DNA of 64,000 nt from Bradyrhizobium betae (GTDB taxonomy: Bacteria; Pseudomonadota; Alphaproteobacteria; Rhizobiales; Xanthobacteraceae), in the NCBI RefSeq assembly GCF_008932115.1, contig NZ_CP044543.1:5214501-5278500 (forward strand), written 5' to 3'. The number at the start of each line of letters is the position of its first letter. Position 1 is the stretch's first letter. The notes under the pieces are model-generated. The model was given only the letters and a program-made list of their open reading frames with translations, was not told where the DNA came from and did not search any database. Position numbers and translations under genes: made by a program. Below are positions 27,393 through 37,669 of this stretch, one piece after another.

Positions 27393-28162
27393 GCGAGCCT
27401 CCACGGAAACAGCCAGGCGTTGAACGCCTTGAACAGGAAGTCCGAGATGAGGCCGATCAGGCCGATCACGATGATGCCGAAGATGATCTGGCCAGTGTTG
27501 AGCAGCGCCTGGCTGTCGGTGATCATGTGGCCGATGCCGGAGGACGAGCCGATCAGCTCGGCGACGATGACATAGGTCCAGGCCCAGCCCAGCACCAGCC
27601 GGAGGATCTCGGCGATCTCGGGCGCGGAGGAGGGCAGCAGCACGCGCCTGATGATGCCGCGGTCGCTGGCCCCGAGCGTATAGGCCGCTTCGACCAGATC
27701 GCGCCGCGTCGCGCCCACGGTCACTGCGATCATCAGGATGATCTGGAACACCGAGCCGATGAAGATCACGAGCAGCTTTTGCAGCTCGCCGATGCCGGCC
27801 CACAGGATCAAAAGCGGAATGAAGGCCGAGGCCGGCAGATAACGCGCGAAGGACACGAAGGGTTCGAGGAATGCCTCGACCGGCTTGTAGGCGCCCATCA
27901 GCACGCCGAACGGCACTGCGATGATGGCGGCCAGCGCAAAGCCGCCGACAACGCGCCAGATCGTCATGCCGATGTCGTAGACGAACCCCTGCTTCGCCAG
28001 AAGGTCGTAGCCTTCCTGCACCATGGTCAGCGGGTTGGCGAGGAACACTTTCGACACATGGCCGCCGAAGGTCGCCCACGACCAGAGGGCGACGAACAGG
28101 ACGAAGAACGCAAGGCCGTAAACCACGCGCTGCTTCGATGTCACGGGATCCAGGGGACGCAT
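27389..28162 (-). CDS. ABC transporter permease (SsuC/TauC type)
   Basis: A 257-residue inner-membrane permease with about six membrane spans and the cytoplasmic EAA loop EAAYTLGASDRGIIRRVLLP that contacts the ATPase. The ATG at 28162 (MRPLDPVTSK) is preferred over an in-frame TTG at 28189; neither has a strong ribosome-binding site. It lies between the binding-protein gene and the ATPase gene in a four-gene minus-strand operon. Confidence 0.9.
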   Translation of the reverse strand: MRPLDPVTSKQRVVYGLAFFVLFVALWSWATFGGHVSKVFLANPLTMVQEGYDLLAKQGFVYDIGMTIWRVVGGFALAAIIAVPFGVLMGAYKPVEAFLEPFVSFARYLPASAFIPLLILWAGIGELQKLLVIFIGSVFQIILMIAVTVGATRRDLVEAAYTLGASDRGIIRRVLLPSSAPEIAEILRLVLGWAWTYVIVAELIGSSSGIGHMITDSQALLNTGQIIFGIIVIGLIGLISDFLFKAFNAWLFPWRLA

Positions 28163-28235
28163 CAAACGATCTATCCGGGAGGGAAACAAGCTGGCCGGCC
28201 CCGCCGCAAGACGGGACCGGCATATCCTGAGAAGG

Positions 28236-29180
28236 TTACTTGATGTAGCTGGCGTCGTAGAGGTCCTCGACCTTCGGCGCGGCCTTGATGATGCCGATCT
28301 CGAGCAGGAGGTCGGCGGCCTCCTTGTTGAACGTCAGGAAATCGCCGGCGAAGAACTTCTGGTTTGCGGCCTTGTCCTGCCAGCGCAGATATTTGGCCGA
28401 GTTGCCGAACTGCTCGCCGGTCTGCTTCACGTCGGCGCCCATGATCTCATAGGCCTTGGCCTGGTCCTTGGCGATCATGTCGAGCGCCTCGAAATAGCTG
28501 TTGGCGAGCGCCTGTGCGGCTTTCGGATTCTCGCTGAGGAATTTCGGCGTGCAGCCGAACGTGTCCATCACGATCGGGTAGTCGAGCGTGGTCGCGATGA
28601 TCTTGCCCTTGTCGGGTGCGGCGCGCACGGTCGACAAATACGGCTCATAGGTCATCGCGGCGTCGTTCTGGCCGGACACGAAGGCCTGTGCCGCGGCCGC
28701 CGGCTCGAGGTTCACGATGGTGACGTCCTTGGTCGTGAGACCGTTCTTCTTGAGCATCCAGGCCAGCGCGAAGTACGGCGACGTGCCGGGCGCGGAGGCG
28801 GCGACCGTCTTGCCTTTCAGATCCTTGATCGCGGCGACGTCGTTGCGCACCGCCATGCCGTCGGCACCGAAGCTCTTGTCGAGCTGAAAGATCTGCTTGG
28901 TGGCAATGCCATTGGCGTTCCAGGAGATCCAGGTCTCGACCGTGGTCGCCGCGCACTGGATGTCGCCGGAAGCGATCGCGAGGTGGCGATCCTTCTGCGG
29001 AATCTTCTTGATCGTGACGTCGAGGCCGTTCTTCTTGAAGATGCCCGCCTCCTTCGCCAGCGTCAGCGGCGCGAAGCCGGTCCATCCGGAGATGCCGACG
29101 CCGACCTTGACGTCGTCGGCGAGCACCGGAGTGGAGGCCGCAAGAGCAATGATTGTCGCAAAAACCTTTGAACTACGCAT
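28236..29180 (-). CDS. ABC transporter substrate-binding protein (SsuA/ThiY-like)
   Basis: A 314-residue periplasmic binding protein. The signal peptide MRSSKVFATIIALAASTPVLA is followed by VGVGISGWTGFAPLTLAKEAGIF, GDIQCAATTVETWISWNANG and QNDAAMTYEPYLS, which are characteristic of the nitrate/sulfonate/pyrimidine branch. AGAGGA lies 9 bases before the ATG at 29180. The ligand is unknown; the downstream amidohydrolase suggests a ureido or N-acyl amino acid. It may be transcribed on its own or with hutF-hutC 106 bases upstream. Confidence 0.9.
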   Translation of the reverse strand: MRSSKVFATIIALAASTPVLADDVKVGVGISGWTGFAPLTLAKEAGIFKKNGLDVTIKKIPQKDRHLAIASGDIQCAATTVETWISWNANGIATKQIFQLDKSFGADGMAVRNDVAAIKDLKGKTVAASAPGTSPYFALAWMLKKNGLTTKDVTIVNLEPAAAAQAFVSGQNDAAMTYEPYLSTVRAAPDKGKIIATTLDYPIVMDTFGCTPKFLSENPKAAQALANSYFEALDMIAKDQAKAYEIMGADVKQTGEQFGNSAKYLRWQDKAANQKFFAGDFLTFNKEAADLLLEIGIIKAAPKVEDLYDASYIK

Positions 29181-29286
29181 GATTGTCGTCCTCTTGCCGA
29201 TCGATGGAATGACGTCCTGTTGATCATTGCCGGTCCCTACGGACCGTTGTCCGAAGCGTTGCACGATTTGTGCCGACATCGTCCTC

Positions 29287-30014
29287 TCAGCCTCCCTTGA
29301 ATCGGGCGACAAGGCGGTGAGAGTCACCGGGATAGAGCAGTCGCACCGCGGTGATCGTGCGCGCGCTGCGCCAGGTGTAGCGGTCGATCACGAGGCAGGG
29401 GGCGCCGACGGCGATGTCGAGCGCTTCCGCCGTGCGATCATCCGCAATGATCGCGCTGATCGTATGCTCGGCTTCTGTCCATGGGACATGATGAAGCAGC
29501 CAGGAACCGGGGGCTCTCGCGAGAAATCCGCGGTCGCGGCATCCGGCACGGATGACAGATCGATCAGCCTGTCCTCGACGGCAAACGGCACGTTGTCGGC
29601 GCTATGGCGGCAAGCGATCGCGACCACCTTGCCCGCTTTCTTGACGCCAAGACGCTCACGGTCGGCGGCCGTCGCCGTGCGCAGCTTGCGGTGCATCAGT
29701 TCGTAGCCATAGCTGCGGCCGAGCGATGTGATCTCCGCGCGCATGTCCGCGATCTTCAGCACTGCCGACTGATGTTGCGGACGACGCACGAAGGAGCCGG
29801 CACGGCGACGTCGCTCGATCAGATCGGCCTGTGCGAGCTCCGACAGAGCCTTGTTCACCGTCATGCGCGAGCAGCCATAGCGCGCGACCAGTTCGTGTTC
29901 GAACGGAATGCGGTGACCCGGCGGCCACTCGCCGGTCAGGATCCGCTTCTCGATGTCGGCGCGGATGCGCTTGTAGAGCGTCGGCTGGTCGACTGTATCG
30001 GTCGCGAGGCTCAT
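29287..30014 (-). pseudogene. hutC: HutC, GntR-family histidine utilisation repressor (frameshifted)
   Basis: The N-terminal winged helix (TLYKRIRADIEKRILTGEWPPG, RYGCSRMTVNKALSELAQAD) and the start of the UTRA effector domain are intact. At 29507-29513 a run of five C (minus strand) breaks the frame; one extra C gives the expected continuation SWLLHHVPWTEAEHTISAII, then DRYTWRSARTITAVRLLYP to TGA at 29287. As written, the protein loses half of its urocanate-sensing domain. It overlaps hutF by ATGA. It would repress hut genes through the palindrome at 31404-31423. Either a sequencing error or a true mutation giving altered hut control. Confidence 0.85.
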
Positions 30015-31369
30015 GCGACGAGCCTCCGCACCGATGCGTTAAATCGCTCGCGCGCGGTTTGCCGCAATCTGTGCCGGCCGCCTTCGACGACCTTGTCGCC
30101 GCCGGCCCAGACGCAGTCGATCGCGCCGCTGCCTGCGGCAAAGATCCAGCCGTCGATGACGGCGTCGCGCGCGCGCCCCGCCAGCGATGGATGGGCAGTG
30201 TCGAGCGTGACGATATCGGCGCGCGCTCCCGGCATGAGGCCGACGGTCGGCTGCGCCAGCGCTCGTGCGCCGCCCGCGAGCGCGTGGTCGAACAATGTGC
30301 GTCCTGTCGAGCGGCCGGCGCCGCCCGAGAGCACGTTGCGCTGGCGATGCTTGAGGCGTTGGCCATATTCAAGCTGGCGCAACTCGTCGGCGACGCCGAC
30401 CAGCACGTTGGAATCGGTGCCGACACCGAACGCGCCACCGGCATTGAGGAATTCGCGCGCCGGAAAGATGCCGTCGCCGAGGCTCGCTTCGGTGATGGGA
30501 CAGAGACCCGCCACCGCACCAGTCTTCACGAATGCGGCGACTTCCTCATTGGTCGTGTGGGTGGCGTGAATGAGGCACCAGCGCCGATCGAGAGGCGCGT
30601 GCTCGAGCAGCCATTGCACCGGGCGCCGGCCCGACCAGGCCAGGCAATCCTCGACTTCCTTCACCTGCTCGGCCGCGTGGATATGCACCGGTCCGCGATC
30701 GGCGAGCGGAATGATTGCCGCGAGCTCATCCGGCGTCACCGCGCGCAGGCTGTGCGGCGCGATGCCGACATTGGCGCCCGGCAATGCTGCGATTGCCTTG
30801 CGCGATGCGCTCATGAGTTTGGCGAATTGATCGACCGAGCAGATGAAGCGACGCTGGCCGTCATGCGGGGCTGCGCCTCCGAACGAGCCATGCGCATAAA
30901 AACTCGGCAGCAGCGTCAAGCCAATGCTTGAAGCTTCGGCAGCCTGCGCGATGCGCGCAGCCATTTCGCCGATGTCGGCGTAATGTGCGCCGTCGCGATC
31001 ATGATGCAGGTAATGGAATTCGCCGACGCGGGTAAAACCCTGCTCCAGCATCTCGACATAAAGCAGCGTCGCGACGGCGGTCACGTCGTCCGGCGTCATC
31101 GCCAGCGCGAAGCGGTACATCGTCTCACGCCAGGTCCAGAACGTGTCGGTGGTGTCGCCGCGCAATTCCGCAAGACCAGCCATGCCGCGCTGAAACGCGT
31201 GGCTATGCAGGCTTGCAAGCCCTGGAAGCGCGATGGCGTGGCGCTCGTCGCCAGCGGCCGGCACAACGCCCGGCGTCACCTCCGCGATCGCGCCGGCGGT
31301 GATCACCACCTGCACGTCATTGGCCCAGCCCGAAGGCAGGAGCGCGGAGGCGAAATGCAGTCGGGTCAT
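30011..31369 (-). CDS. hutF: Formimidoylglutamate deiminase HutF
   Basis: A 452-residue amidohydrolase that converts N-formimino-L-glutamate to N-formylglutamate and ammonia, the two-step branch of histidine breakdown. Metal-binding motifs are LPGLASLHSHAFQRG, VHIHAAEQ, LIHATHT and GTDSNVLV. Length fits HutF and not the related HutI. It is divergent from hutI across a 100-base region holding the HutC-type palindrome and overlaps hutC by ATGA. The product needs HutG, which was not found in the window. Confidence 0.93.
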   Translation of the reverse strand: MTRLHFASALLPSGWANDVQVVITAGAIAEVTPGVVPAAGDERHAIALPGLASLHSHAFQRGMAGLAELRGDTTDTFWTWRETMYRFALAMTPDDVTAVATLLYVEMLEQGFTRVGEFHYLHHDRDGAHYADIGEMAARIAQAAEASSIGLTLLPSFYAHGSFGGAAPHDGQRRFICSVDQFAKLMSASRKAIAALPGANVGIAPHSLRAVTPDELAAIIPLADRGPVHIHAAEQVKEVEDCLAWSGRRPVQWLLEHAPLDRRWCLIHATHTTNEEVAAFVKTGAVAGLCPITEASLGDGIFPAREFLNAGGAFGVGTDSNVLVGVADELRQLEYGQRLKHRQRNVLSGGAGRSTGRTLFDHALAGGARALAQPTVGLMPGARADIVTLDTAHPSLAGRARDAVIDGWIFAAGSGAIDCVWAGGDKVVEGGRHRLRQTARERFNASVRRLVA

Positions 31370-31403
31370 GCTTACACGCCGGCTGGACAGAACCGCCCCA
31401 CGA

Positions 31404-31423
31404 TTATATGTCTAGACATATAA
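31404..31423. promoter_or_regulatory. HutC operator: perfect 20-bp palindrome
   Basis: A perfect dyad with core ATGTCTAGACAT between the divergent hutF and hutI genes. The centre TGTCTAGACA fits the GntR-family operator pattern (yGTM, short spacer, KACy). Position, symmetry and an adjacent hutC make it a convincing HutC site that can control both directions. Confidence 0.85.
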
Positions 31424-31469
31424 GTCAAGCATCCCAAGGAGGCCGGGATATTGGCGAAGGGAGACCTTC

Positions 31470-32684
31470 ATGGCAGAGCGCTTCGATCGGATCTGGTACA
31501 ACGCCCGGCTTGCCACGATGCGGGCCGACCGTCCCGATCTCGGCGAGATCGAACATGGCGTGATCGCCATACGTGGCGGCCATATCGTCTATGCGGGTGC
31601 CGCGGCGGATTTCCCCATTGATGCGGACGCGATCAAGCGCATCGATTGCGAGGGGCGCTGGATCACGCCGGGGCTCGTCGACTGCCATACTCATCTCGTC
31701 TATGGCGGCAACCGTGCGCACGAGTTCGAGCTTCGCCTGAACGGCGCAAGCTACGAAGAGATCGCGCGCGCCGGCGGTGGCATCGTCTCGACGGTGGCCG
31801 CGACGCGCAAGGCGAGCGAGGCCGAGCTTGTCGCCCACGCGCTGCCGCGGCTCGATGCGCTGATCGGCGAAGGCGCAACCACGGTCGAGATCAAGTCAGG
31901 CTATGGCCTCGATACCGAGACCGAAATGCGTCAGCTCGCAGCCGCGCGCAGCCTCGGCCGTCAACGGCCGGTTGCGATCCGCACGTCCTTCCTCGGCGCG
32001 CATGCGCTGCCGGTGGAGGCCGATGGCGACAAGGATCGCTACATCGATCTCGTCTGCAACGAGATGCTGCCGGCTATTGCAAAGGCCGGCCTTGCCGATG
32101 CCGTCGACGCCTTCATGGAAGGCATCGCGTTTTCCGCTGAGCAGACCGCGCGTGTGTTCCAGACCGCAAGGGCGCTTGGACTGCCGGTCAAGCTTCACGC
32201 GGATCAATTGTCGAATCTCGGCGGAGCAGCGCTTGCCGCACAATTCGCTGCGCTATCTGCCGATCATCTCGAACACACTGACGAAGCGGGCGCCGCCGCG
32301 ATGGCGAGCGCCGGAACGGTGGCGGTGCTGCTGCCCGGTGCGTTCTACTTCATCCGCGAGACGCAGAAGCCGCCGGTGGACGCGTTTCGCAAGCACGGCG
32401 TCCACATGGCGCTTGCGACCGACTGCAATCCCGGTAGCTCGCCGCTGACGTCGCTGCTGCTGGCGATGAACATGGGAGCGACGCTGTTCCGGATGAATGT
32501 GGCCGAATGCGTTGCAGGGACCACCCGTGAAGGTGCGCGCGCGCTCGGCGTGCTGCACGAGACCGGCACGCTGGAAGCCGGCAAATGGTGCGACCTCGCA
32601 ATCTGGGACATCGAGCGTCCGGCGGAACTCGTTTACCGCATCGGCTTCAATCCGCTGCACCGGCGAGTGTGGAGAGGGCAGTGA
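31470..32684 (+). CDS. hutI: Imidazolonepropionase
   Basis: A 404-residue amidohydrolase that opens 4-imidazolone-5-propionate to N-formimino-L-glutamate. Motifs: [20 protein letters not shown] for the metal and substrate site, [12 protein letters not shown], and [18 protein letters not shown] lies 6 bases before the ATG. First gene of hutI-hutH-hutU; its TGA overlaps the GTG of hutH. Confidence 0.95.
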   Translation: MAERFDRIWYNARLATMRADRPDLGEIEHGVIAIRGGHIVYAGAAADFPIDADAIKRIDCEGRWITPGLVDCHTHLVYGGNRAHEFELRLNGASYEEIARAGGGIVSTVAATRKASEAELVAHALPRLDALIGEGATTVEIKSGYGLDTETEMRQLAAARSLGRQRPVAIRTSFLGAHALPVEADGDKDRYIDLVCNEMLPAIAKAGLADAVDAFMEGIAFSAEQTARVFQTARALGLPVKLHADQLSNLGGAALAAQFAALSADHLEHTDEAGAAAMASAGTVAVLLPGAFYFIRETQKPPVDAFRKHGVHMALATDCNPGSSPLTSLLLAMNMGATLFRMNVAECVAGTTREGARALGVLHETGTLEAGKWCDLAIWDIERPAELVYRIGFNPLHRRVWRGQ

Positions 32685-34240
32685 CTGAGCAGGGCGCAGC
32701 GATCGTCGTCAAGCCGGGAACGGTCAGCCTCGACGATCTCGCGCGCGTGCTGGTGGGCGCTCCCGTCGTCCTCGATCCATCGTTCTGGCCGCGCGTCGAC
32801 GCCGCAGCCGAGATCGTCGCGAAGGCCGCGCAAGCTAGCGTACCTGTGTACGGCATCAACACCGGTTTCGGAAAGCTGGCGTCAAAGCGCATTCCACCGG
32901 ATCAGACCGCGCTGCTCCAGCGCAACCTCATCGTCTCGCATTGTTGCGGCGTCGGCCCGGCGACGCCGGAGCCGATCGTCCGGCTGATGATGGCGCTGAA
33001 GATTGTATCGCTCGGGCGTGGGGCTTCCGGCGTGCGCCGCGAGGTGATCGAGCAGCTGCAGGCCATGCTCGGGCGCGGCGTCTATCCGCTGGTGCCGCAG
33101 CAGGGATCGGTCGGCGCCTCCGGCGACCTCGCGCCGCTCGCGCATATGACGGCTGTGATGATCGGAGAGGGCCAGGCGATCGTTGGTGGCAAGACGGTGC
33201 CCGGCCACGAGGCGCTCGCCGCCGCCGGCCTCGCGCCGCTGACGCTCGGTCCCAAGGAAGGGCTCGCGCTGATCAATGGCACGCAGTTTTCGACCGCCTA
33301 TGCCATCTCCGGCGTGCTGCGCGCGTTTGGCCTGGCTCGCGCCGCGCTCGTGACCGGCGCGTTGTCGGTGGATGCAGCGATGGCCTCGACGGCGCCATTC
33401 CGTCCCGAAATCCAGGCGCTGCGCGGTCATCCCGGACAGATCGCCGTGGCTGCAACGCTGATGGCGTTGCTCGACGGCAGCGATATCCGCCTGTCGCATC
33501 TCGAAGGTGACGAGCGCGTGCAGGATCCCTATTGCCTGCGCTGCCAGCCGCAGGTCGCTGGCGCAGCGCTTGACTTGATCACGCAGGCGGCACGCACGCT
33601 GATCGTCGAAGCCAATGCGGTCACCGATAATCCGCTGGTGCTGGTCGAGACCGGCGAGATCGTCTCCGGCGGCAATTTCCACGCCGAGCCGGTCGCCTTT
33701 GCCGCCGATTCAATCGCGCTGGCGCTGTCTGAGATCGGCGCGATCAGCGAGCGGCGCATCGCAACGCTGGTCGATCCCGCGCTGAATTTCGGCCTGCCGC
33801 CGTTCCTGACGCCCGATCCCGGCATCAATTCGGGCTTCATGATCGCCGAAGTGACGGCGGCCGCGCTCTATGCCGAGAACAAGCAGCGTGCGGCGGCCTG
33901 CTCCATCGACTCGACGCCGACCAGCGCCAACCAGGAAGACCATGTCTCGATGGCCGCGCATGCCGCGCGACGCCTGTCCGACATGTCCGACAATCTCGCC
34001 GCCATTTTGGGTATCGAGCTTCTGGTCGCGGCCCAAGGCATCACGCTGCGGGCGCCGCACGCGACCAGCGCGGCGCTCGTCGCCGTCATCGCCGCCCTTC
34101 GCGAACAGGTGCCCGCACTCGGCGCTGACCGCTACATGGCCGGCGATCTTGCCAGGGCCGCCGCGCTGATCGAGGCCGATGCACTGCCGGCAGCGGCGAT
34201 CGCCGCGCTGTCATCCGATCCGTTTCCAAAACTCGACTGA
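32681..34240 (+). CDS. hutH: Histidine ammonia-lyase
   Basis: A 519-residue lyase that converts L-histidine to urocanate and ammonia. The MIO electrophile forms from Ala146-Ser147-Gly148 in [23 protein letters not shown] and [19 protein letters not shown] are further active-site segments. The start is the GTG at 32681, overlapping the hutI stop (GTGA), which indicates translational coupling. Length is normal. Confidence 0.96.
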   Translation: MTEQGAAIVVKPGTVSLDDLARVLVGAPVVLDPSFWPRVDAAAEIVAKAAQASVPVYGINTGFGKLASKRIPPDQTALLQRNLIVSHCCGVGPATPEPIVRLMMALKIVSLGRGASGVRREVIEQLQAMLGRGVYPLVPQQGSVGASGDLAPLAHMTAVMIGEGQAIVGGKTVPGHEALAAAGLAPLTLGPKEGLALINGTQFSTAYAISGVLRAFGLARAALVTGALSVDAAMASTAPFRPEIQALRGHPGQIAVAATLMALLDGSDIRLSHLEGDERVQDPYCLRCQPQVAGAALDLITQAARTLIVEANAVTDNPLVLVETGEIVSGGNFHAEPVAFAADSIALALSEIGAISERRIATLVDPALNFGLPPFLTPDPGINSGFMIAEVTAAALYAENKQRAAACSIDSTPTSANQEDHVSMAAHAARRLSDMSDNLAAILGIELLVAAQGITLRAPHATSAALVAVIAALREQVPALGADRYMAGDLARAAALIEADALPAAAIAALSSDPFPKLD

Positions 34241-34264
34241 ACAAGGCTCGACCAAGAGGTCCTT

Positions 34265-35935
34265 ATGAACCGCCGACTGGACAACGACCGCACCATCCGC
34301 TCGCCGCGCGGCAGCGAGATCAGCGCCAAGAGCTGGCTGACGGAAGCGCCCTTGCGCATGCTCATGAACAATCTCGATCCCGATGTCGCGGAGCGCCCGA
34401 GCGAGCTCGTAGTCTATGGCGGCATCGGCCGCGCCGCGCGCGACTGGGAGAGCTTTGACCGGATTGCGGACGCGCTGCGCAAGCTCGAAGGCGACGAGAC
34501 GCTGCTGGTGCAGTCCGGCAAGCCAGTTGGCGTGTTTCGCACCCATGCCGACGCGCCGCGCGTTCTGATCGCGAACTCGAACATCGTGCCGCATTGGGCG
34601 ACGCTCGATCATTTCAACGAGCTCGATCGCAAGGGCCTGATGATGTACGGGCAGATGACGGCGGGCTCGTGGATCTATATCGGCAGCCAGGGCATCGTGC
34701 AGGGCACCTACGAAACATTTGTCGAGGTCGGCCGTCGTCACTATGGCGGCAGCCTCGCGGGTAAGTGGATCCTCACCGCCGGTCTTGGCGGCATGGGCGG
34801 CGCGCAGCCGCTGGCCGCGACCATGGCCGGTGCCTCGATGCTCGCGGTCGAGTGCCAGCCGAGCCGCATCGAGATGCGTTTGCGTACCGGCTATCTCGAT
34901 CGTCAGGCCGCAACGCTCGACGAGGCGCTTGCGATCATGGCGGAGGCCGCGAAGACGAAGAAGGCGGTGTCGGTCGGCCTGCTCGGCAATGCCGCCGAGA
35001 TTTTCCCGGAGCTGGTACGCCGGGGCGTCAAGCCCGACATCGTCACCGACCAGACCAGCGCGCATGATCCGATCAACGGCTATTTGCCGAAGGGCTGGAC
35101 GCTGGCCGATTGGGAAGCCAAGCGCGCGTCCGATCCGAAGGCGGTGGAGCGCGCGTCGAAGACATCGATGGTTGAGCACGTCCAGGCCATGCTGGATTTC
35201 CATGCGCAGGGCATTCCGACGCTGGACTACGGCAACAACATTCGCCAGATGGCGCAGGACATGGGGCTGAAGAACGCGTTCGATTTCCCCGGCTTCGTGC
35301 CTGCCTATATCCGCCCGCTGTTCTGCCGCGGCGTCGGGCCTTTCCGCTGGGCCGCGCTGTCGGGCGATCCCGAGGACATCTTCAGGACCGACGCCAAGGT
35401 CAAGGAGCTGATGCCTGACGACAAGCATCTGCACAATTGGCTCGACATGGCCAGGGAGCGCATCAAGTTCCAGGGCCTGCCGGCGCGGATCTGCTGGGTC
35501 GGTCTTGGCGATCGTCATCGCCTCGGCCTTGCCTTCAACGAAATGGTGGCGAGCGGCGAACTGAAAGCGCCGATCGTGATCGGCCGCGACCATCTCGACA
35601 GCGGCTCGGTGGCAAGTCCCAACCGCGAGACCGAGGCGATGAAGGACGGATCGGATGCGGTGTCGGACTGGCCCCTGCTGAACGCGCTGCTCAATTGCGC
35701 CAGCGGCGCGACCTGGGTCTCGCTGCACCATGGTGGCGGCGTCGGCATCGGCTATTCGCAGCATGCCGGCATGGTGATCGTTGCCGACGGCACGCCTGAG
35801 GCGGCAAAGCGGATCGAGCGGGTGCTGTGGAACGATCCCGCCAGCGGCGTCATGCGCCATGCGGATGCGGGCTATGAGACCGCGATCGACTGCGCCCGCG
35901 ACAAGGGGCTAGATCTGCCGAGCCTGGCGAAATAG
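34265..35935 (+). CDS. hutU: Urocanate hydratase
   Basis: A 556-residue NAD-dependent urocanase that hydrates urocanate to imidazolonepropionate. Highly conserved segments are [40 protein letters not shown] and [25 protein letters not shown] precedes the ATG. It is the last gene of the plus-strand hut operon, ending one base before the convergent TetR gene. Confidence 0.96.
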   Translation: MNRRLDNDRTIRSPRGSEISAKSWLTEAPLRMLMNNLDPDVAERPSELVVYGGIGRAARDWESFDRIADALRKLEGDETLLVQSGKPVGVFRTHADAPRVLIANSNIVPHWATLDHFNELDRKGLMMYGQMTAGSWIYIGSQGIVQGTYETFVEVGRRHYGGSLAGKWILTAGLGGMGGAQPLAATMAGASMLAVECQPSRIEMRLRTGYLDRQAATLDEALAIMAEAAKTKKAVSVGLLGNAAEIFPELVRRGVKPDIVTDQTSAHDPINGYLPKGWTLADWEAKRASDPKAVERASKTSMVEHVQAMLDFHAQGIPTLDYGNNIRQMAQDMGLKNAFDFPGFVPAYIRPLFCRGVGPFRWAALSGDPEDIFRTDAKVKELMPDDKHLHNWLDMARERIKFQGLPARICWVGLGDRHRLGLAFNEMVASGELKAPIVIGRDHLDSGSVASPNRETEAMKDGSDAVSDWPLLNALLNCASGATWVSLHHGGGVGIGYSQHAGMVIVADGTPEAAKRIERVLWNDPASGVMRHADAGYETAIDCARDKGLDLPSLAK

Positions 35936-36640
35936 CTAGCCGCTCGCCAGCAGCTTCGGCATCGTCGTCTTCGCGCCGTCCATGAAGGTCTGGACGGCGT
36001 CGCGGACGATCGCGTCGAGATCGGACGGGATCGGCGTCTCGTAGATGAATTTGCGGATGGCGAGATAGAAGATGCGGCCGTGCAGGCCCCAGAACAGCTC
36101 GGTCTCGCGCTCGCTCAGCGGATGGGCCTTCGCATCCGGCAGATTCAGATCGTGGCGCAGCTCCGCTGCCGCCGGCTCGATGATCTCGCGGCGGACGATG
36201 TCGAGATAGCGGCCGGTGATGCCGAACGACTTCATCCCGGAGAAGACGAAGATCCGCACCCAATTGTACTCGAACACGCGCTCGACGTAATCGAGATAGA
36301 AGCGTGTTAGCCGCGCCTCCAGCGACTGCGAGCGGTCGCGGATCATCGGACCCCAGTCGGGCGACCAGCGGCTGAGATAGACCTCCTGGTACACGCGCTC
36401 GATCAGCGCTTCCTTGCTGGGGAAGTGACGATAGATCGCCGAATGCGTGATGCCCATGCGCTTGGCAAGCTCGCGAGTCTGGCCCTCGAAGCCGCGCTCG
36501 GCAAAGAAGCGGATCGCCTCGTCCACGATCGCTCGCTCGCGGTCGGCCGCGCGCATGTTGCGGCGCTTTGGCGCGGACTTTCCGGCCGGGGTCCGCTTCC
36601 GGATCGGTCGCTTCGCTGGTTTGTGCGCTTTTCGGGCCAT
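35936..36640 (-). CDS. TetR family transcriptional regulator
   Basis: A 234-residue regulator. The basic N-terminus (KPAKRPIRKRTPAGKSAPKRR) precedes a TetR helix-turn-helix (AIRFFAERGFEGQTRELAKRM, then THSAIYRHFPSKEALIERVY). The ligand domain is not diagnostic. It is divergent from the Mo-hydroxylase/ABC importer operon, and two matching palindromes lie between them, so it is very probably that operon's repressor. Confidence 0.9.
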   Translation of the reverse strand: MARKAHKPAKRPIRKRTPAGKSAPKRRNMRAADRERAIVDEAIRFFAERGFEGQTRELAKRMGITHSAIYRHFPSKEALIERVYQEVYLSRWSPDWGPMIRDRSQSLEARLTRFYLDYVERVFEYNWVRIFVFSGMKSFGITGRYLDIVRREIIEPAAAELRHDLNLPDAKAHPLSERETELFWGLHGRIFYLAIRKFIYETPIPSDLDAIVRDAVQTFMDGAKTTMPKLLASG

Positions 36641-36691
36641 TTCGTCGCTGAATCGAACGTCTGGCTGCCTTCATAGCTCAAGGCGCATTTG

Positions 36692-36705
36692 TGACCAAAT
36701 GGTCA
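36692..36705. promoter_or_regulatory. TetR-type operator, site 1
   Basis: Perfect inverted repeat TGACCA-AA-TGGTCA, 51 bases upstream of the TetR start. Its half-sites recur at 36746-36759, 54 bases away centre to centre (about five helical turns). Confidence 0.65.
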
Positions 36706-36745
36706 TTTCTTGTTGACCGACCTCTGGCGCCGTGTCAGGATTTTG

Positions 36746-36759
36746 AGACCAGATGGTTA
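36746..36759. promoter_or_regulatory. TetR-type operator, site 2
   Basis: AGACCA-GA-TGGTTA, an imperfect copy of site 1, about 50 bases before the first structural gene. Together the two sites could cover the promoters of both divergent units. Confidence 0.6.
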
Positions 36760-36808
36760 CAAATCTGGCATCCCGGCTGATGAGCCGATGGATATCGAGG
36801 AAACGGCA

Positions 36809-37669
36809 GTGAAGGCGAGGGCTTTCAGCTATTTTCGTGCGGCGACGATCGACCAGGCGTTGGACGCTCATGCGCGCGCCGGCGACGACGCGCGCTTCAT
36901 TGCCGGCGGCCAGAGCCTGGTGCCGGCACTGTCGCTGCGACTGCAGGCGCCGCGGCTGTTGATCGACATCACTCACATTGACGCGCTGCGCGGCGTCAGG
37001 CGCGAGGGCAGCCATCTGCGTATCGGCGCGCTGACGCGTCATTGCGAGATGCTGAGTGAGCCGCTGATCGCCGAATTCGCGCCGTTGCTCGCAGCTGCTG
37101 CGCCGTTCGTCGCCCACCCCGCGATCCGCAACCGCGGCACGCTTGGCGGCAGCGTTGCACTGGCCGATCCGGCTTCCGAATTTCCCGCGATGACGCTGGC
37201 GCTCGATGCCGAGATCGAGATCGCGGGCGCTTCCGGCCACCGGCGCGTCAAGGCCGACGACTTCTTCCTCGACCTGTTCGAAACGGCATTGCTGCCCGGC
37301 GAGCTCGTCACCGCGATCCATGTCCCGCTGTTCAAGGCGGACCAGCGCTTTGCATTCGACGAATTGGCGCGGCGGCGCGGCGACTATGCGCTGGTCGGAT
37401 GCGGCATGCTCGCGACTTGCGCCGGCGATCGCATCGACGATATTCGAATCTCCTTCTTCTCGGTCGGCAATACGCCGACGCGGGTGAAGGGGGCCGAGAC
37501 AGCCCTCATCGGCGCCAGCCTGGATGCGGTCCGTATCGCCGCCGCGCAGGCCGCGCTCGAAGGCGATCTCGCGCCGCCCGAGAGCGATGAAGTGCCGTCC
37601 GCCATGCGGCTGCATCTCGCACGCGTGCTGCTCGGCCGCCTGCTCGGGCGTCTTGATGAGGGCGCATGA
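36809..37669 (+). CDS. Mo-hydroxylase FAD-binding subunit (CoxM-like)
   Basis: About 286 residues. The medium subunit of a xanthine dehydrogenase/CO dehydrogenase-family enzyme passes electrons from the Fe-S clusters through FAD. FAD motifs: AGGQSLVPALSLRL and RNRGTLGGSVALADPASEFP. The GTG at 36809 has AGGA seven bases upstream and gives the family's usual VKARAFSYFRAA start; an ATG at 36788 is in frame but lacks a site. Overlaps the next gene by ATGA. Confidence 0.88.
   Translation: MKARAFSYFRAATIDQALDAHARAGDDARFIAGGQSLVPALSLRLQAPRLLIDITHIDALRGVRREGSHLRIGALTRHCEMLSEPLIAEFAPLLAAAAPFVAHPAIRNRGTLGGSVALADPASEFPAMTLALDAEIEIAGASGHRRVKADDFFLDLFETALLPGELVTAIHVPLFKADQRFAFDELARRRGDYALVGCGMLATCAGDRIDDIRISFFSVGNTPTRVKGAETALIGASLDAVRIAAAQAALEGDLAPPESDEVPSAMRLHLARVLLGRLLGRLDEGA

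Noticed and set aside
29231..29246. CGGTCC-CTAC-GGACCG hairpin between hutC and the ABC binding-protein gene
   Set aside because: Perfect but short, no T-run and no second copy; could be chance in GC-rich DNA.
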